Below are positions 56,164-64,000 of a stretch of DNA of 64,000 bases, one piece after another (the first letter of the stretch is position 1; each line of letters starts with the position of its first letter). The notes below the pieces were generated by a model. The model had not been told where the DNA came from and ran no database searches. It worked only from the letters and a program-made list of their open reading frames with translations. The position numbers were made by a program, and so were the translations under genes. The stretch lies in contig JAOATL010000024.1 in the NCBI GenBank assembly GCA_030158125.1, positions 186,001 to 250,000 on the forward strand. The letters run 5' to 3'. This stretch comes from Limnohabitans sp. GTDB taxonomy: Bacteria > Pseudomonadota > Gammaproteobacteria > Burkholderiales > Burkholderiaceae_C.

Positions 56164-57225
56164 ATGACCCAAAGCCAAGCCATTGCCATCACGCCAGGAG
56201 ATCCTTGTGGCATTGGGCCCGAAATCATTGCAAAGGCATTTTTGCAAGACGCACAAGCCGCTGACCAAGCTGCAGTCACCCGTCATTGCTTTGTGGCTGG
56301 CGATTTGGCCCTCATGGAAAAAGCCGTTCAACAGGTCGATCCTACGGGTCAGCAGTTGCGCGTTCGCCTGATCCAAAGCCCTGGCGAGGCTTGCCTGGCC
56401 CCCAAGGGCGTGTTGCCAGTCATGCAGGTGGCTCATTTGTCGGGTGCATTGGCGTGGGGCCAAATCCATGCAGAAGCAGGGCGTTTTGCCGGGGCTTGTG
56501 TGCAATGGGCGGCGCGTGCGGCCTTGCAGCATCACATTGCCGCTATGGTCACAGCACCTTTGCACAAAGAGGCTCTGTCGGCGGCTGGCGCACCGTTCAA
56601 TGCGTTTCCGGGTCATACCGAATTGCTCCAAACGGAAGCTGCCCAGCATGCGGGTGTGCCTTTGTCGCAAATGCCTGTCCGCATGATGCTGGCCAACGAC
56701 GACTTGCGCACAGTGTTGGTGAGCATTCACGTGTCCATGCGCCAAGCGCTCGACGCCGTGACCTACGACAACGTGCTCGAAACTTTGCGCATCACCCATC
56801 AGGCCCTTCGTCGCTTGTTGGGGCGTCCCCCCAAAATTGGGGTGGCGGGGCTCAATCCCCATGCGGGAGAAGGGGGCTTGTTTGGCCAAGAGGAAATTGA
56901 CATCATCCAACCCGCCGTGGCGCAAGCTTTGAAGGAAGGCCTGGATGTGCAGGGTCCTTTTGCCCCCGACACCATCTACATGCGAGCCAGGCGCAAAGCC
57001 AATGGCCCAGGTGAGTTTGATGTGGTACTGGCCATGTACCACGACCAAGGGCTTATTCCAGTGAAGTACATGGGCCTTGAGCAGGGCGTCAATGTCACCT
57101 TGGGCCTGCCTCTGGTGCGAACCAGCCCCGATCACGGCACGGCCTTCGACATCGCGGGCAAGGGCGTGGCCGATGCCGCCAGTTTGGTGGCGGCAATTCG
57201 CATGGCGCACCAACTGATTGCCTAA
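56164..57225 (+). CDS. pdxA: 4-hydroxythreonine-4-phosphate dehydrogenase
   Basis: AITPGDPCGIGPEI; FPGHTELL; GLNPHAGEGGLFGQEE; AMYHDQGLIPVKYMG; RTSPDHGTAFDIAGKG. Confidence 0.97.
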   Translation: MTQSQAIAITPGDPCGIGPEIIAKAFLQDAQAADQAAVTRHCFVAGDLALMEKAVQQVDPTGQQLRVRLIQSPGEACLAPKGVLPVMQVAHLSGALAWGQIHAEAGRFAGACVQWAARAALQHHIAAMVTAPLHKEALSAAGAPFNAFPGHTELLQTEAAQHAGVPLSQMPVRMMLANDDLRTVLVSIHVSMRQALDAVTYDNVLETLRITHQALRRLLGRPPKIGVAGLNPHAGEGGLFGQEEIDIIQPAVAQALKEGLDVQGPFAPDTIYMRARRKANGPGEFDVVLAMYHDQGLIPVKYMGLEQGVNVTLGLPLVRTSPDHGTAFDIAGKGVADAASLVAAIRMAHQLIA

Positions 57226-57300
57226 TGGCGCTGGCAAAAGCCGCCGTCAGTCGGCTACAATCGGCGGTTAACCCTGATACCGATTCGCTAGAGGATTCTC

Positions 57301-57897
57301 ATGAGTGATACCCCAGTCGACAGCAGCAAAAGGACGTGGCTGATTGCCTCCACCTGTGCTGGCGCCGTAGGCGCAGGCTTCGTCGCCACCCCCTTCGTCA
57401 GTTCTTTTCAGCCTTCCGAGCGCGCCAAGGCCGCTGGTGCCGCTGTAGAGGTTGACATTTCTGAGGTCAAGCCTGGTGAGAAACTCACCGTTGAATGGCG
57501 CGGCAAGCCCGTATGGATCATGCGCCGAACAACTGAGCAAGTTGAAGCTTTGAAAAAGCTCGACGGTCAATTGGCCGATCCTGCTTCCGATCGCAAAGCC
57601 TATCCCACGCCCGATTACGCCAAAAACACCCATCGCTCTATCAAGCCAGAGTTCATGGTGGCTGTGGGCATTTGCACCCACTTGGGTTGCTCGCCTGGCG
57701 ACAAATTCCAAACAGGCGCTCAGCCTTCTTTGCCGGACGACTGGCAAGGCGGTTTCCTGTGTGCTTGCCATGGCTCTACCTTTGACCTGGCGGGTCGCGT
57801 GTTTAAAAACAAACCTGCGCCCGACAACTTGGAAGTACCGCCGCACATGTACCTGTCCGACAGCAAGTTGCTGATCGGTGAAGACAAGAAGGCTTGA
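57301..57897 (+). CDS. petA: Ubiquinol-cytochrome c reductase Rieske iron-sulfur subunit
   Basis: CTHLGCSPGDKF...CACHGSTFDLAGRVFKNKPAPDNLEVPPH. Confidence 0.98.
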   Translation: MSDTPVDSSKRTWLIASTCAGAVGAGFVATPFVSSFQPSERAKAAGAAVEVDISEVKPGEKLTVEWRGKPVWIMRRTTEQVEALKKLDGQLADPASDRKAYPTPDYAKNTHRSIKPEFMVAVGICTHLGCSPGDKFQTGAQPSLPDDWQGGFLCACHGSTFDLAGRVFKNKPAPDNLEVPPHMYLSDSKLLIGEDKKA

Positions 57898-57908
57898 GGG
57901 GAATCATC

Positions 57909-59318
57909 ATGGCTGAATTCAAGGAAATTTCCCCCAACGCCTCTGCTGGCGAAAAACTCATGAACTGGGTGGACAACCGCTTCCCAGCTTCCAAGCTCTA
58001 CAAAGAGCACATGAGCGAGTATTACGCACCCAAAAACTTCAACTTCTGGTACATCTTCGGATCGCTGTCCTTGTTGGTGCTGGTTATCCAAATCGTCACC
58101 GGTATTTTCTTGGTGATGCATTACAAACCCGATGCCAACGTCGCTTTTGCTTCTGTTGAATACATCATGCGTGATGTGCCATGGGGTTGGCTCATTCGTT
58201 ACATGCACTCCACTGGCGCTTCCGCGTTCTTCATTGTGGTGTACTTGCACATGTTCCGCGGCCTGATGTATGGCAGCTACCGCAAGCCACGTGAATTGGT
58301 CTGGATTTTTGGCTGTGCCATCTTCTTGTGCCTCATGGCCGAAGCTTTCATGGGTTACTTGTTGCCTTGGGGTCAGATGTCCTACTGGGGCGCCCAAGTG
58401 ATCGTGAACTTGTTCTCCGCCATTCCATTCATTGGCCCCGATTTGGCTTTGCTCATTCGTGGTGACTTCGTGGTGGGCGATGCCACTTTGAACCGCTTCT
58501 TCAGCTTCCACGTCATTGCTGTGCCTTTGGTCCTGCTCGGCTTGGTGGTGGCGCACATCATTGCGCTGCACGAAGTGGGTTCCAACAACCCCGATGGCAT
58601 CGAAATCAAAGGCCCCAATGCACCAAAAGATGCAGCGGGCCATCCTTTGGACGGTATTCCCTTCCACCCTTACTACTCCGTGCACGACATTTTTGCGGTC
58701 AGCATGTTCTTGTTTGTGTTCTCGGCCATCATCTTCTTTGCGCCTGAGTTCGGTGGTTACTTCCTCGAATACAACAACTTCATTCCAGCCGACCCCCTGA
58801 AGACACCTTTGCACATCGCACCGGTGTGGTACTTCACGCCTTATTACTCCATGCTGCGTGCTATCACCAGCGAGATGATGTACGTGCTCATCATCTGCGT
58901 GGTTTTGGGTGCGGTGTTGGCTGTTCGCAAAAACGCATTGCCTAGCATCTTGAAGGCTGGCATTGTGGGCGGTGCTGTCGTCATTTCCGCCATGATGTTG
59001 GCCATTGACGCCAAGTTCTGGGGTGTGGTGGTCATGGGCGGCGCTGTCGTCATCATGTTCTTCTTGCCTTGGCTCGACAACAGCCCCGTCAAGTCCATTC
59101 GCTACCGTCCCGACTGGCACAAGTATGTTTATGCCGTGTTCGTGATCAACTTCTTGATCTTGGGTTACTTGGGCGTGCAGCCACCTTCTCCCGTCGGTGA
59201 GCGTGTTTCTCAAGTGGGCACCCTGTTCTATTTCGGCTTCTTCTTGTTGATGCCATGGTGGAGCAAATTGGGCACACCCAAAGCTGTGCCTGACCGCGTT
59301 ACTTTTGTGGCGCACTGA
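57909..59318 (+). CDS. petB: Cytochrome b
   Basis: FWYIFGSLSLLVLVIQIVTGIFLVMHYKP; LPWGQMSYWGAQVIVNLFSAIPFIG. Confidence 0.98.
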   Translation: MAEFKEISPNASAGEKLMNWVDNRFPASKLYKEHMSEYYAPKNFNFWYIFGSLSLLVLVIQIVTGIFLVMHYKPDANVAFASVEYIMRDVPWGWLIRYMHSTGASAFFIVVYLHMFRGLMYGSYRKPRELVWIFGCAIFLCLMAEAFMGYLLPWGQMSYWGAQVIVNLFSAIPFIGPDLALLIRGDFVVGDATLNRFFSFHVIAVPLVLLGLVVAHIIALHEVGSNNPDGIEIKGPNAPKDAAGHPLDGIPFHPYYSVHDIFAVSMFLFVFSAIIFFAPEFGGYFLEYNNFIPADPLKTPLHIAPVWYFTPYYSMLRAITSEMMYVLIICVVLGAVLAVRKNALPSILKAGIVGGAVVISAMMLAIDAKFWGVVVMGGAVVIMFFLPWLDNSPVKSIRYRPDWHKYVYAVFVINFLILGYLGVQPPSPVGERVSQVGTLFYFGFFLLMPWWSKLGTPKAVPDRVTFVAH

Positions 59319-59336
59319 GCCCCGGAGGATTTGAAA

Positions 59337-60104
59337 ATGAAAACAATTCAAAAATTTGCGCTGGGCTTGTGCATGGCCATCGCTTCTTTGACCGGCGTAC
59401 AGGCTGCCAGCGGCAACGACATCGCTTGGGACAAAGCGCCCGTGAACACCAATGACATGGGCTCTTTGCAAAATGGCGCCAAGCTGTTTGTCAATTACTG
59501 CCTAAACTGTCACTCTGCTGCGTTCATGCGTTACAACCGTTTGCAAGACATCGGTTTAACCAACCAGCAAATCAAAGACAACTTGTTGTTCTCCACTGAC
59601 AAAGTGGGCGACACCATGAAGGCCAACATTGACCCCAAGCAAGCCAAGGATTGGTTTGGTGCGGTGCCCCCCGATTTGACTCTGGTGGCGCGTTCACGTT
59701 CGGGTCACGGCGGTACGGGTGCGGATTATCTGTACACCTACTTGCGCACGTACTACCGTGACGAGACCAAGCCTACAGGCTGGAACAATTTGGCATTTCC
59801 CAATGTGGGTATGCCCAACCCCTTGTGGCAATTGCAAGGCGAGCGCCAACCTGTGTACGAAGAGCACAAAGCCAACGGTCACACCAGCCAAGTGTTTGTG
59901 GGTTGGAAGCAAGTCACGCCTGGTGCTTTAACCGCCAAGCAATACGACAAAGCTGTGGGTGATCTGGTCAATTACATGCACTGGATGGCCGAGCCTGCAC
60001 AAAACAACCGCGTTCGCTTGGGCATGTGGGTCTTGCTGTTCTTGGCTGGCTTTACTTACATCGCATGGCGTTTGAACGCTGCTTACTGGAAAGACATCAA
60101 GTAA
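59337..60104 (+). CDS. petC: Cytochrome c1
   Basis: CLNCHSAAFMRYNRL haem motif; C-terminal TM anchor. Confidence 0.97.
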   Translation: MKTIQKFALGLCMAIASLTGVQAASGNDIAWDKAPVNTNDMGSLQNGAKLFVNYCLNCHSAAFMRYNRLQDIGLTNQQIKDNLLFSTDKVGDTMKANIDPKQAKDWFGAVPPDLTLVARSRSGHGGTGADYLYTYLRTYYRDETKPTGWNNLAFPNVGMPNPLWQLQGERQPVYEEHKANGHTSQVFVGWKQVTPGALTAKQYDKAVGDLVNYMHWMAEPAQNNRVRLGMWVLLFLAGFTYIAWRLNAAYWKDIK

Positions 60105-60138
60105 GAACTCGTGATTCGGGCACATGCCCGAATTGATG

Positions 60139-60188
60139 GAGTGGGCAGGCCCGCCAACCCGGTGGCTTCCCACTCTTTTTGATTTTTA
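60139..60188 (+). terminator. Probable intrinsic terminator after petC
   Basis: gagtggg...cccactc-tttttgattttt; preceded by attcgggc-acat-gcccgaat hairpin at 60114-60133. Confidence 0.7.
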
Positions 60189-60200
60189 GGAGCCTTCACC

Positions 60201-60812
60201 ATGATGGTGCTTTACTCAGGAACTACCTGCCCTTTTTCTCACCGCTGCCGCTTTGTGCTGTTCGAAAAAGGCATGGATTTTGAAATCCGTGATGTCGATC
60301 TGTACAACAAGCCTGAAGACATCAACGTCATGAACCCTTATGGGCAAGTGCCTATTTTGGTTGAGCGTGATTTGATTTTGTACGAATCCAACATCATCAA
60401 CGAATACATTGATGAGCGTTTTCCACACCCACAACTCATGCCTGGCGACCCCGTCGACCGCGCACGTGTTCGTTTGTTCTTGCTCAACTTCGAAAAAGAG
60501 TTGTTCACACACGTGGCCACTTTGGAAAACCGCACACTCAAAGGCAACGACAAAGCTTTGGAAAAAGCGCGCTCGCACATTCGTGACCGCTTGACCCAGT
60601 TGGCACCTGTGTTCTTAAAGAACAAATTCATGTTGGGTGACAACTTCTCCATGTTGGACGTGGCCATTGCACCACTGTTGTGGCGCTTGGACTTCTACGG
60701 CATTGACCTCAGCAAAAATGCAGCACCTTTGTTGAAATATGCAGAGCGCATTTTCTCGCGCCCCGCCTACATCGAAGCGCTCACGCCCTCCGAAAAGGTC
60801 ATGCGCAAGTAA
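60201..60812 (+). CDS. sspA: Stringent starvation protein A (GST fold)
   Basis: LYSGTTCPFSHRCRFVLFEKGMDFEIRDVDLYNKPEDINVMNPYGQVPILVERDLILYESNIINEYIDERFPHPQLMP. Confidence 0.95.
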   Translation: MMVLYSGTTCPFSHRCRFVLFEKGMDFEIRDVDLYNKPEDINVMNPYGQVPILVERDLILYESNIINEYIDERFPHPQLMPGDPVDRARVRLFLLNFEKELFTHVATLENRTLKGNDKALEKARSHIRDRLTQLAPVFLKNKFMLGDNFSMLDVAIAPLLWRLDFYGIDLSKNAAPLLKYAERIFSRPAYIEALTPSEKVMRK

Positions 60813-60843
60813 TTGGCAAACCCATTCAGAACTGCAAACACGC

Positions 60844-61299
60844 ATGGTCATGAACGCACTTGAGTCGCCTTCCACACGCCCGTACCTTATTCGGGCAATG
60901 TATGAATGGTGTACTGACCATTCCTTCACGCCCTATGTGGCTGTGAAGGTCGATGGCTCGGTTCAAGTGCCGCGTGAGTTTGTGCAAGGTGGCGAAATTG
61001 TGCTCAACATCAGTTTTGACGCCACCAGTTCTTTGCAATTGGGCAATGAGTTCATTGAATTCAAAGCCCGATTCGGTGGCAAGCCTCGTGACATCATGGT
61101 GCCCATACACCGGGTCATGGCCATCTACGCGCGTGAAAATGGCCAAGGCATGTCCTTCCCCGTCACAGATGCGCCCTTGAACAGCACGGTGTTGGGCATG
61201 GACAAGTTGCACCAAGTACCCGTTTCAGAGGCCCCCGAGCAGACCGACAAGCCAGAGCCACCCGCGCCGCCACGTCCTACACTCACTCGAATTAAATAA
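60844..61299 (+). CDS. sspB: ClpXP specificity-enhancing factor SspB
   Basis: STRPYLIRAMYEWCTDHSFTPYVAVKVDGSVQVPREFVQGGEIVLNIS. Confidence 0.95.
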   Translation: MVMNALESPSTRPYLIRAMYEWCTDHSFTPYVAVKVDGSVQVPREFVQGGEIVLNISFDATSSLQLGNEFIEFKARFGGKPRDIMVPIHRVMAIYARENGQGMSFPVTDAPLNSTVLGMDKLHQVPVSEAPEQTDKPEPPAPPRPTLTRIK

Positions 61300-61361
61300 G
61301 CAGCATCAAAAATTCATGCATCGCTGAAAAACAGCATTTATTGAATTACAATTCAGCCCGT

Positions 61362-61437
61362 GCCGCTTTAGCTCAGTTGGTAGAGCAACCGCCTTGTAAG
61401 CGGTAGGTCGTCAGTTCGAATCCGACAAGCGGCACCA
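61362..61437 (+). tRNA. tRNA-Thr (anticodon TGT), CCA encoded
   Basis: gccgctttagctcagttggtagagcaaccgccttgtaagcggtaggtcgtcagttcgaatccgacaagcggcacca folds into a complete cloverleaf. Confidence 0.96.
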
Positions 61438-61443
61438 TTTTGA

Positions 61444-61482
61444 AAACCAGCCTTCTGCAAAACAGTTGAGTTGGTTTTTTTT
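61444..61482 (+). terminator. Possible terminator downstream of tRNA-Thr
   Basis: aaacca...tggttttttttt with inner ctg/cag pairing. Confidence 0.5.
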
Positions 61483-61488
61483 CGTCTT

Positions 61489-61797
61489 TCAGCGTGGGCT
61501 TTGAAGAATTTTCAGGCGAATTTTTGCCACCACATGGCCATGGCTGTTCAAGTGGGCTTGAAGCGCAGGCAGCATTTGGCGCAATTTAGCGGCCGCGGCG
61601 TTGGAACTTACCAACAGGCACCATTCTGTCCCCTCAATCGGACCCGCTTGAATGGCGCTTCGCAGCGGTCCAGGAATAAGGGTTTGCAAGAGCTTGAGGC
61701 GTTGACTGGAAGTCCTTGTGAGCTCGGTCAGGCGCGCCAAACTGGGTGACTCCTGTGCCGCTTCCATGAGTGTGACCGCTTGATTGATTTTGAGCAT
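61489..61797 (-). CDS. DUF721/DciA-like protein
   Basis: LTRTSSQRLKLLQTLIPGPLRSAIQAGPIEGTEWCLLVSSNAAAAKLRQMLPALQAHL; adjacent to secA. Confidence 0.7.
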   Translation of the reverse strand: MLKINQAVTLMEAAQESPSLARLTELTRTSSQRLKLLQTLIPGPLRSAIQAGPIEGTEWCLLVSSNAAAAKLRQMLPALQAHLNSHGHVVAKIRLKILQSPR

Positions 61798-61973
61798 GTC
61801 GACATTATGCGAGAACCCTGATCTTCTGCGGGATATCTGGCCAATCTGACGGTGCCCAGCAGTTAAAATGACGCGTTCACTTGCGCCCAGCGCGCACGTA
61901 CTTTTGCATCCACTTTAAGACAGGATTGTCGAGCTGTTTGGGTTGTCCCGACCTGAAGCAGACTCGTGTCAAC

Positions 61974-64000
61974 ATGGCGACCAATTTTCTGACCAAAATT
62001 TTCGGCAGTCGTAACGACCGCTTGATCAAGCAATACCGCAAATCTGTGGCATTGATCAATGGCCTTGAAGCCGATTACGAAACACTCAGCGATGAGCAAC
62101 TGCGTGCCAAGACCGACGAGTTCCGTGCGCGTGTTGCGCAGGGCGAGACCTTGGACAAGATTCTGCCCGAGGCGTTTGCGGTGGTTCGCGAAGGCTCCAA
62201 GCGCATCATGAAAATGCGCCACTTTGACGTTCAAATGTTGGGCGGCATTTCATTGCACAACGGCAAAATTTCTGAAATGCGCACGGGCGAGGGCAAGACC
62301 CTCACCGCCACGTTGGCGGTGTACCTCAATGCACTGGCCAACAAAGGCGTGCACGTGGTCACGGTCAACGACTATTTGGCCAGCCGCGATGCGCAGTGGA
62401 TGGGCAAACTCTACAACTTCTTGGGCATGAGTGTGGGCATCAATTTGCCCCAGCTGTCGCGCGAAGAAAAGCAAGCCGCCTACAACGCAGACATCACCTA
62501 CGGTACCAACAACGAGTTTGGCTTTGACTATCTGCGCGACAACATGGTCTACGAAGCCAAAGACCGCGTGCAACGTGGCCTGAATTACGCCATCGTCGAC
62601 GAGGTCGATTCCATCCTGATTGACGAAGCGCGCACGCCGCTCATCATCAGCGGCCAAGCAGACGATCACACGGCCCAATACTTGGCCATGAACCAAGTGG
62701 TGCCGATGCTCACGCGCCAAGAGGGCGAAGCCGATCCGCGTACAGGCGAAGGCATCACCAAGCCGGGCGATTTCACAGTAGATGAAAAATCACACCAAGT
62801 TTTCTTGACGGAGCAAGGTCATGAAAATGCGGAACGCATTTTGGCCAGTGCGGGCCTGATTCCAGAAGGTGCCAGCCTCTACGACCCTGCCAACATTGCG
62901 CTCATGCATCACCTCACGGCTGCTTTGCGTGCCAACCACATTTATCACCGCGATCAGCACTATGTCGTGCAAGAGGGTGAAATTGTCATTGTGGACGAGT
63001 TCACGGGGCGTCTCATGACAGGTCGCCGTTGGAGCGATGGTTTGCATCAAGCCGTGGAAGCCAAAGAAGGTGTGGCCATTCAGGCTGAAAACCAAACCAT
63101 GGCGTCTATCACCTTCCAAAACTATTTCCGTTTGTACGGCAAGTTAGGCGGCATGACGGGTACGGCCGACACCGAAGCCTACGAGTTTCAAGAAATCTAC
63201 GGTTTAGAAACGGTGGTCATTCCGCCCAACCGCATCAGCCGCCGCGAAGATCAGCTCGATCGCGTTTACAAATCAGCCCCTGAGAAATACAACGCGGCCA
63301 TTGACGACATCCGTGAATGTTTCGAGCGCGGCCAGCCCGTGTTGGTGGGCACCACGTCGATTGAAAACTCAGAGCTCATCTCTGAGATGCTCACCAAAGC
63401 CAAGCTGCCACACCAAGTGCTCAATGCCAAGCAGCATGCGCGCGAAGCCGACATCGTGGCTCAAGCAGGACGCCCAGGCATGATCACCATTGCCACCAAC
63501 ATGGCGGGCCGCGGTACCGACATTGTGTTGGGTGGCAACATCGAAAAAGACATTCAAACGGTTGAGGCCGATGAAAGTTTGGACGAACAAGCGCGCCAAG
63601 AAAGAATCGCAAGCTTGCGCACAGAATGGCTGCTTGTGCACGAGCAAGTCAAAACATTGGGTGGTTTGCGCATCATTGCCACAGAGCGCCATGAGTCACG
63701 TCGCATTGACAATCAGTTGCGTGGCCGCTCTGGCCGTCAGGGCGATCCTGGTTCATCCCGTTTCTATTTGAGCTTAGACGATCCGCTCATGCGCATTTTT
63801 GCGGGTGACCGTGTGCGCGCCATCATGGACCGTTTGAAAATGCCAGAAGGCGAAGCCATCGAAGCCGGCATGGTCACACGCAGCATTGAAAGTGCGCAGC
63901 GCAAAGTCGAAGCGCGCAATTTCGACATGCGTAAACAGTTGCTCGAGTACGACGACGTCTCTAACGATCAGCGCAAGGTCATTTACCAGCAGCGCAACGA
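61974..64000 (+). CDS. secA: Preprotein translocase subunit SecA (3' truncated by window edge)
   Basis: [76 protein letters not shown]. Confidence 0.98.
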   Translation, partial: MATNFLTKIFGSRNDRLIKQYRKSVALINGLEADYETLSDEQLRAKTDEFRARVAQGETLDKILPEAFAVVREGSKRIMKMRHFDVQMLGGISLHNGKISEMRTGEGKTLTATLAVYLNALANKGVHVVTVNDYLASRDAQWMGKLYNFLGMSVGINLPQLSREEKQAAYNADITYGTNNEFGFDYLRDNMVYEAKDRVQRGLNYAIVDEVDSILIDEARTPLIISGQADDHTAQYLAMNQVVPMLTRQEGEADPRTGEGITKPGDFTVDEKSHQVFLTEQGHENAERILASAGLIPEGASLYDPANIALMHHLTAALRANHIYHRDQHYVVQEGEIVIVDEFTGRLMTGRRWSDGLHQAVEAKEGVAIQAENQTMASITFQNYFRLYGKLGGMTGTADTEAYEFQEIYGLETVVIPPNRISRREDQLDRVYKSAPEKYNAAIDDIRECFERGQPVLVGTTSIENSELISEMLTKAKLPHQVLNAKQHAREADIVAQAGRPGMITIATNMAGRGTDIVLGGNIEKDIQTVEADESLDEQARQERIASLRTEWLLVHEQVKTLGGLRIIATERHESRRIDNQLRGRSGRQGDPGSSRFYLSLDDPLMRIFAGDRVRAIMDRLKMPEGEAIEAGMVTRSIESAQRKVEARNFDMRKQLLEYDDVSNDQRKVIYQQRN

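Noticed and set aside
56134-57237. 367-aa minus-strand ORF opposite pdxA
   Set aside because: Shadow ORF over the complete pdxA coding sequence.
58368-58379. ttggggtcagat, 12-nt match to the RAYT repeat core
   Set aside because: Encodes conserved cytochrome b residues (LPWGQMSYWG); partial match explained by coding constraint.
57720-59471. 583-aa open frame on the minus strand opposite petA/petB
   Set aside because: Shadow ORF: the opposite strand encodes unmistakable Rieske and cytochrome b, and the His/Gln-rich translation has no domain logic.
61798-61973. Possible secM-like leader peptide before secA
   Set aside because: No convincing short ORF with an arrest-like sequence was seen; the spacer is simply the divergent dciA-secA promoter region.

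Overview
The window looks like an ordinary core chromosomal segment of a betaproteobacterium (Burkholderiales/Comamonadaceae-like by gene content and order; this is inference, not a database result). It runs groEL(partial)-groES with a perfect CIRCE; an accessory stretch (AlbA_2/COG2865-type regulator, xanthine-dehydrogenase-family small and large subunits, leaderless ModA-like protein, two orphan Bug/TctC binding proteins, FAH-family protein); metK and a tandem lpxL-type pair; engB, cytochrome c4, msrPQ, lysA, lptM-like, cyaY, mrcA; a strongly reduced pilMNOPQ/hofMNOPQ-like locus, aroK, aroB, dgt; an MFS gene, DUF1415, a methyltransferase, and a RAYT/Y1 transposase with flanking repeats; gltBD; mlaFEDACB; an ABC exporter; ibaG-murA; hisG-D-C-B-H-A-(mutarotase)-F-I-E; hinT, tatABC, a Deg-type protease, a NIF3-like gene, pdxA, petABC, sspAB, tRNA-Thr, dciA-like and secA(partial). 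The best candidates for a second look are: (1) the compact pil/hof locus, with a half-length PilM-like protein, an apparent PilO-PilP fusion and a secretin without room for AMIN domains; and (2) an exact 25-bp repeat that flanks the RAYT transposase gene in inverted orientation and also occurs in frame inside the molybdenum hydroxylase large-subunit gene about 27 kb away. I found no CRISPR array, prophage or recognisable defence system. All calls come from reading the sequence and translations by eye; no searches were run.
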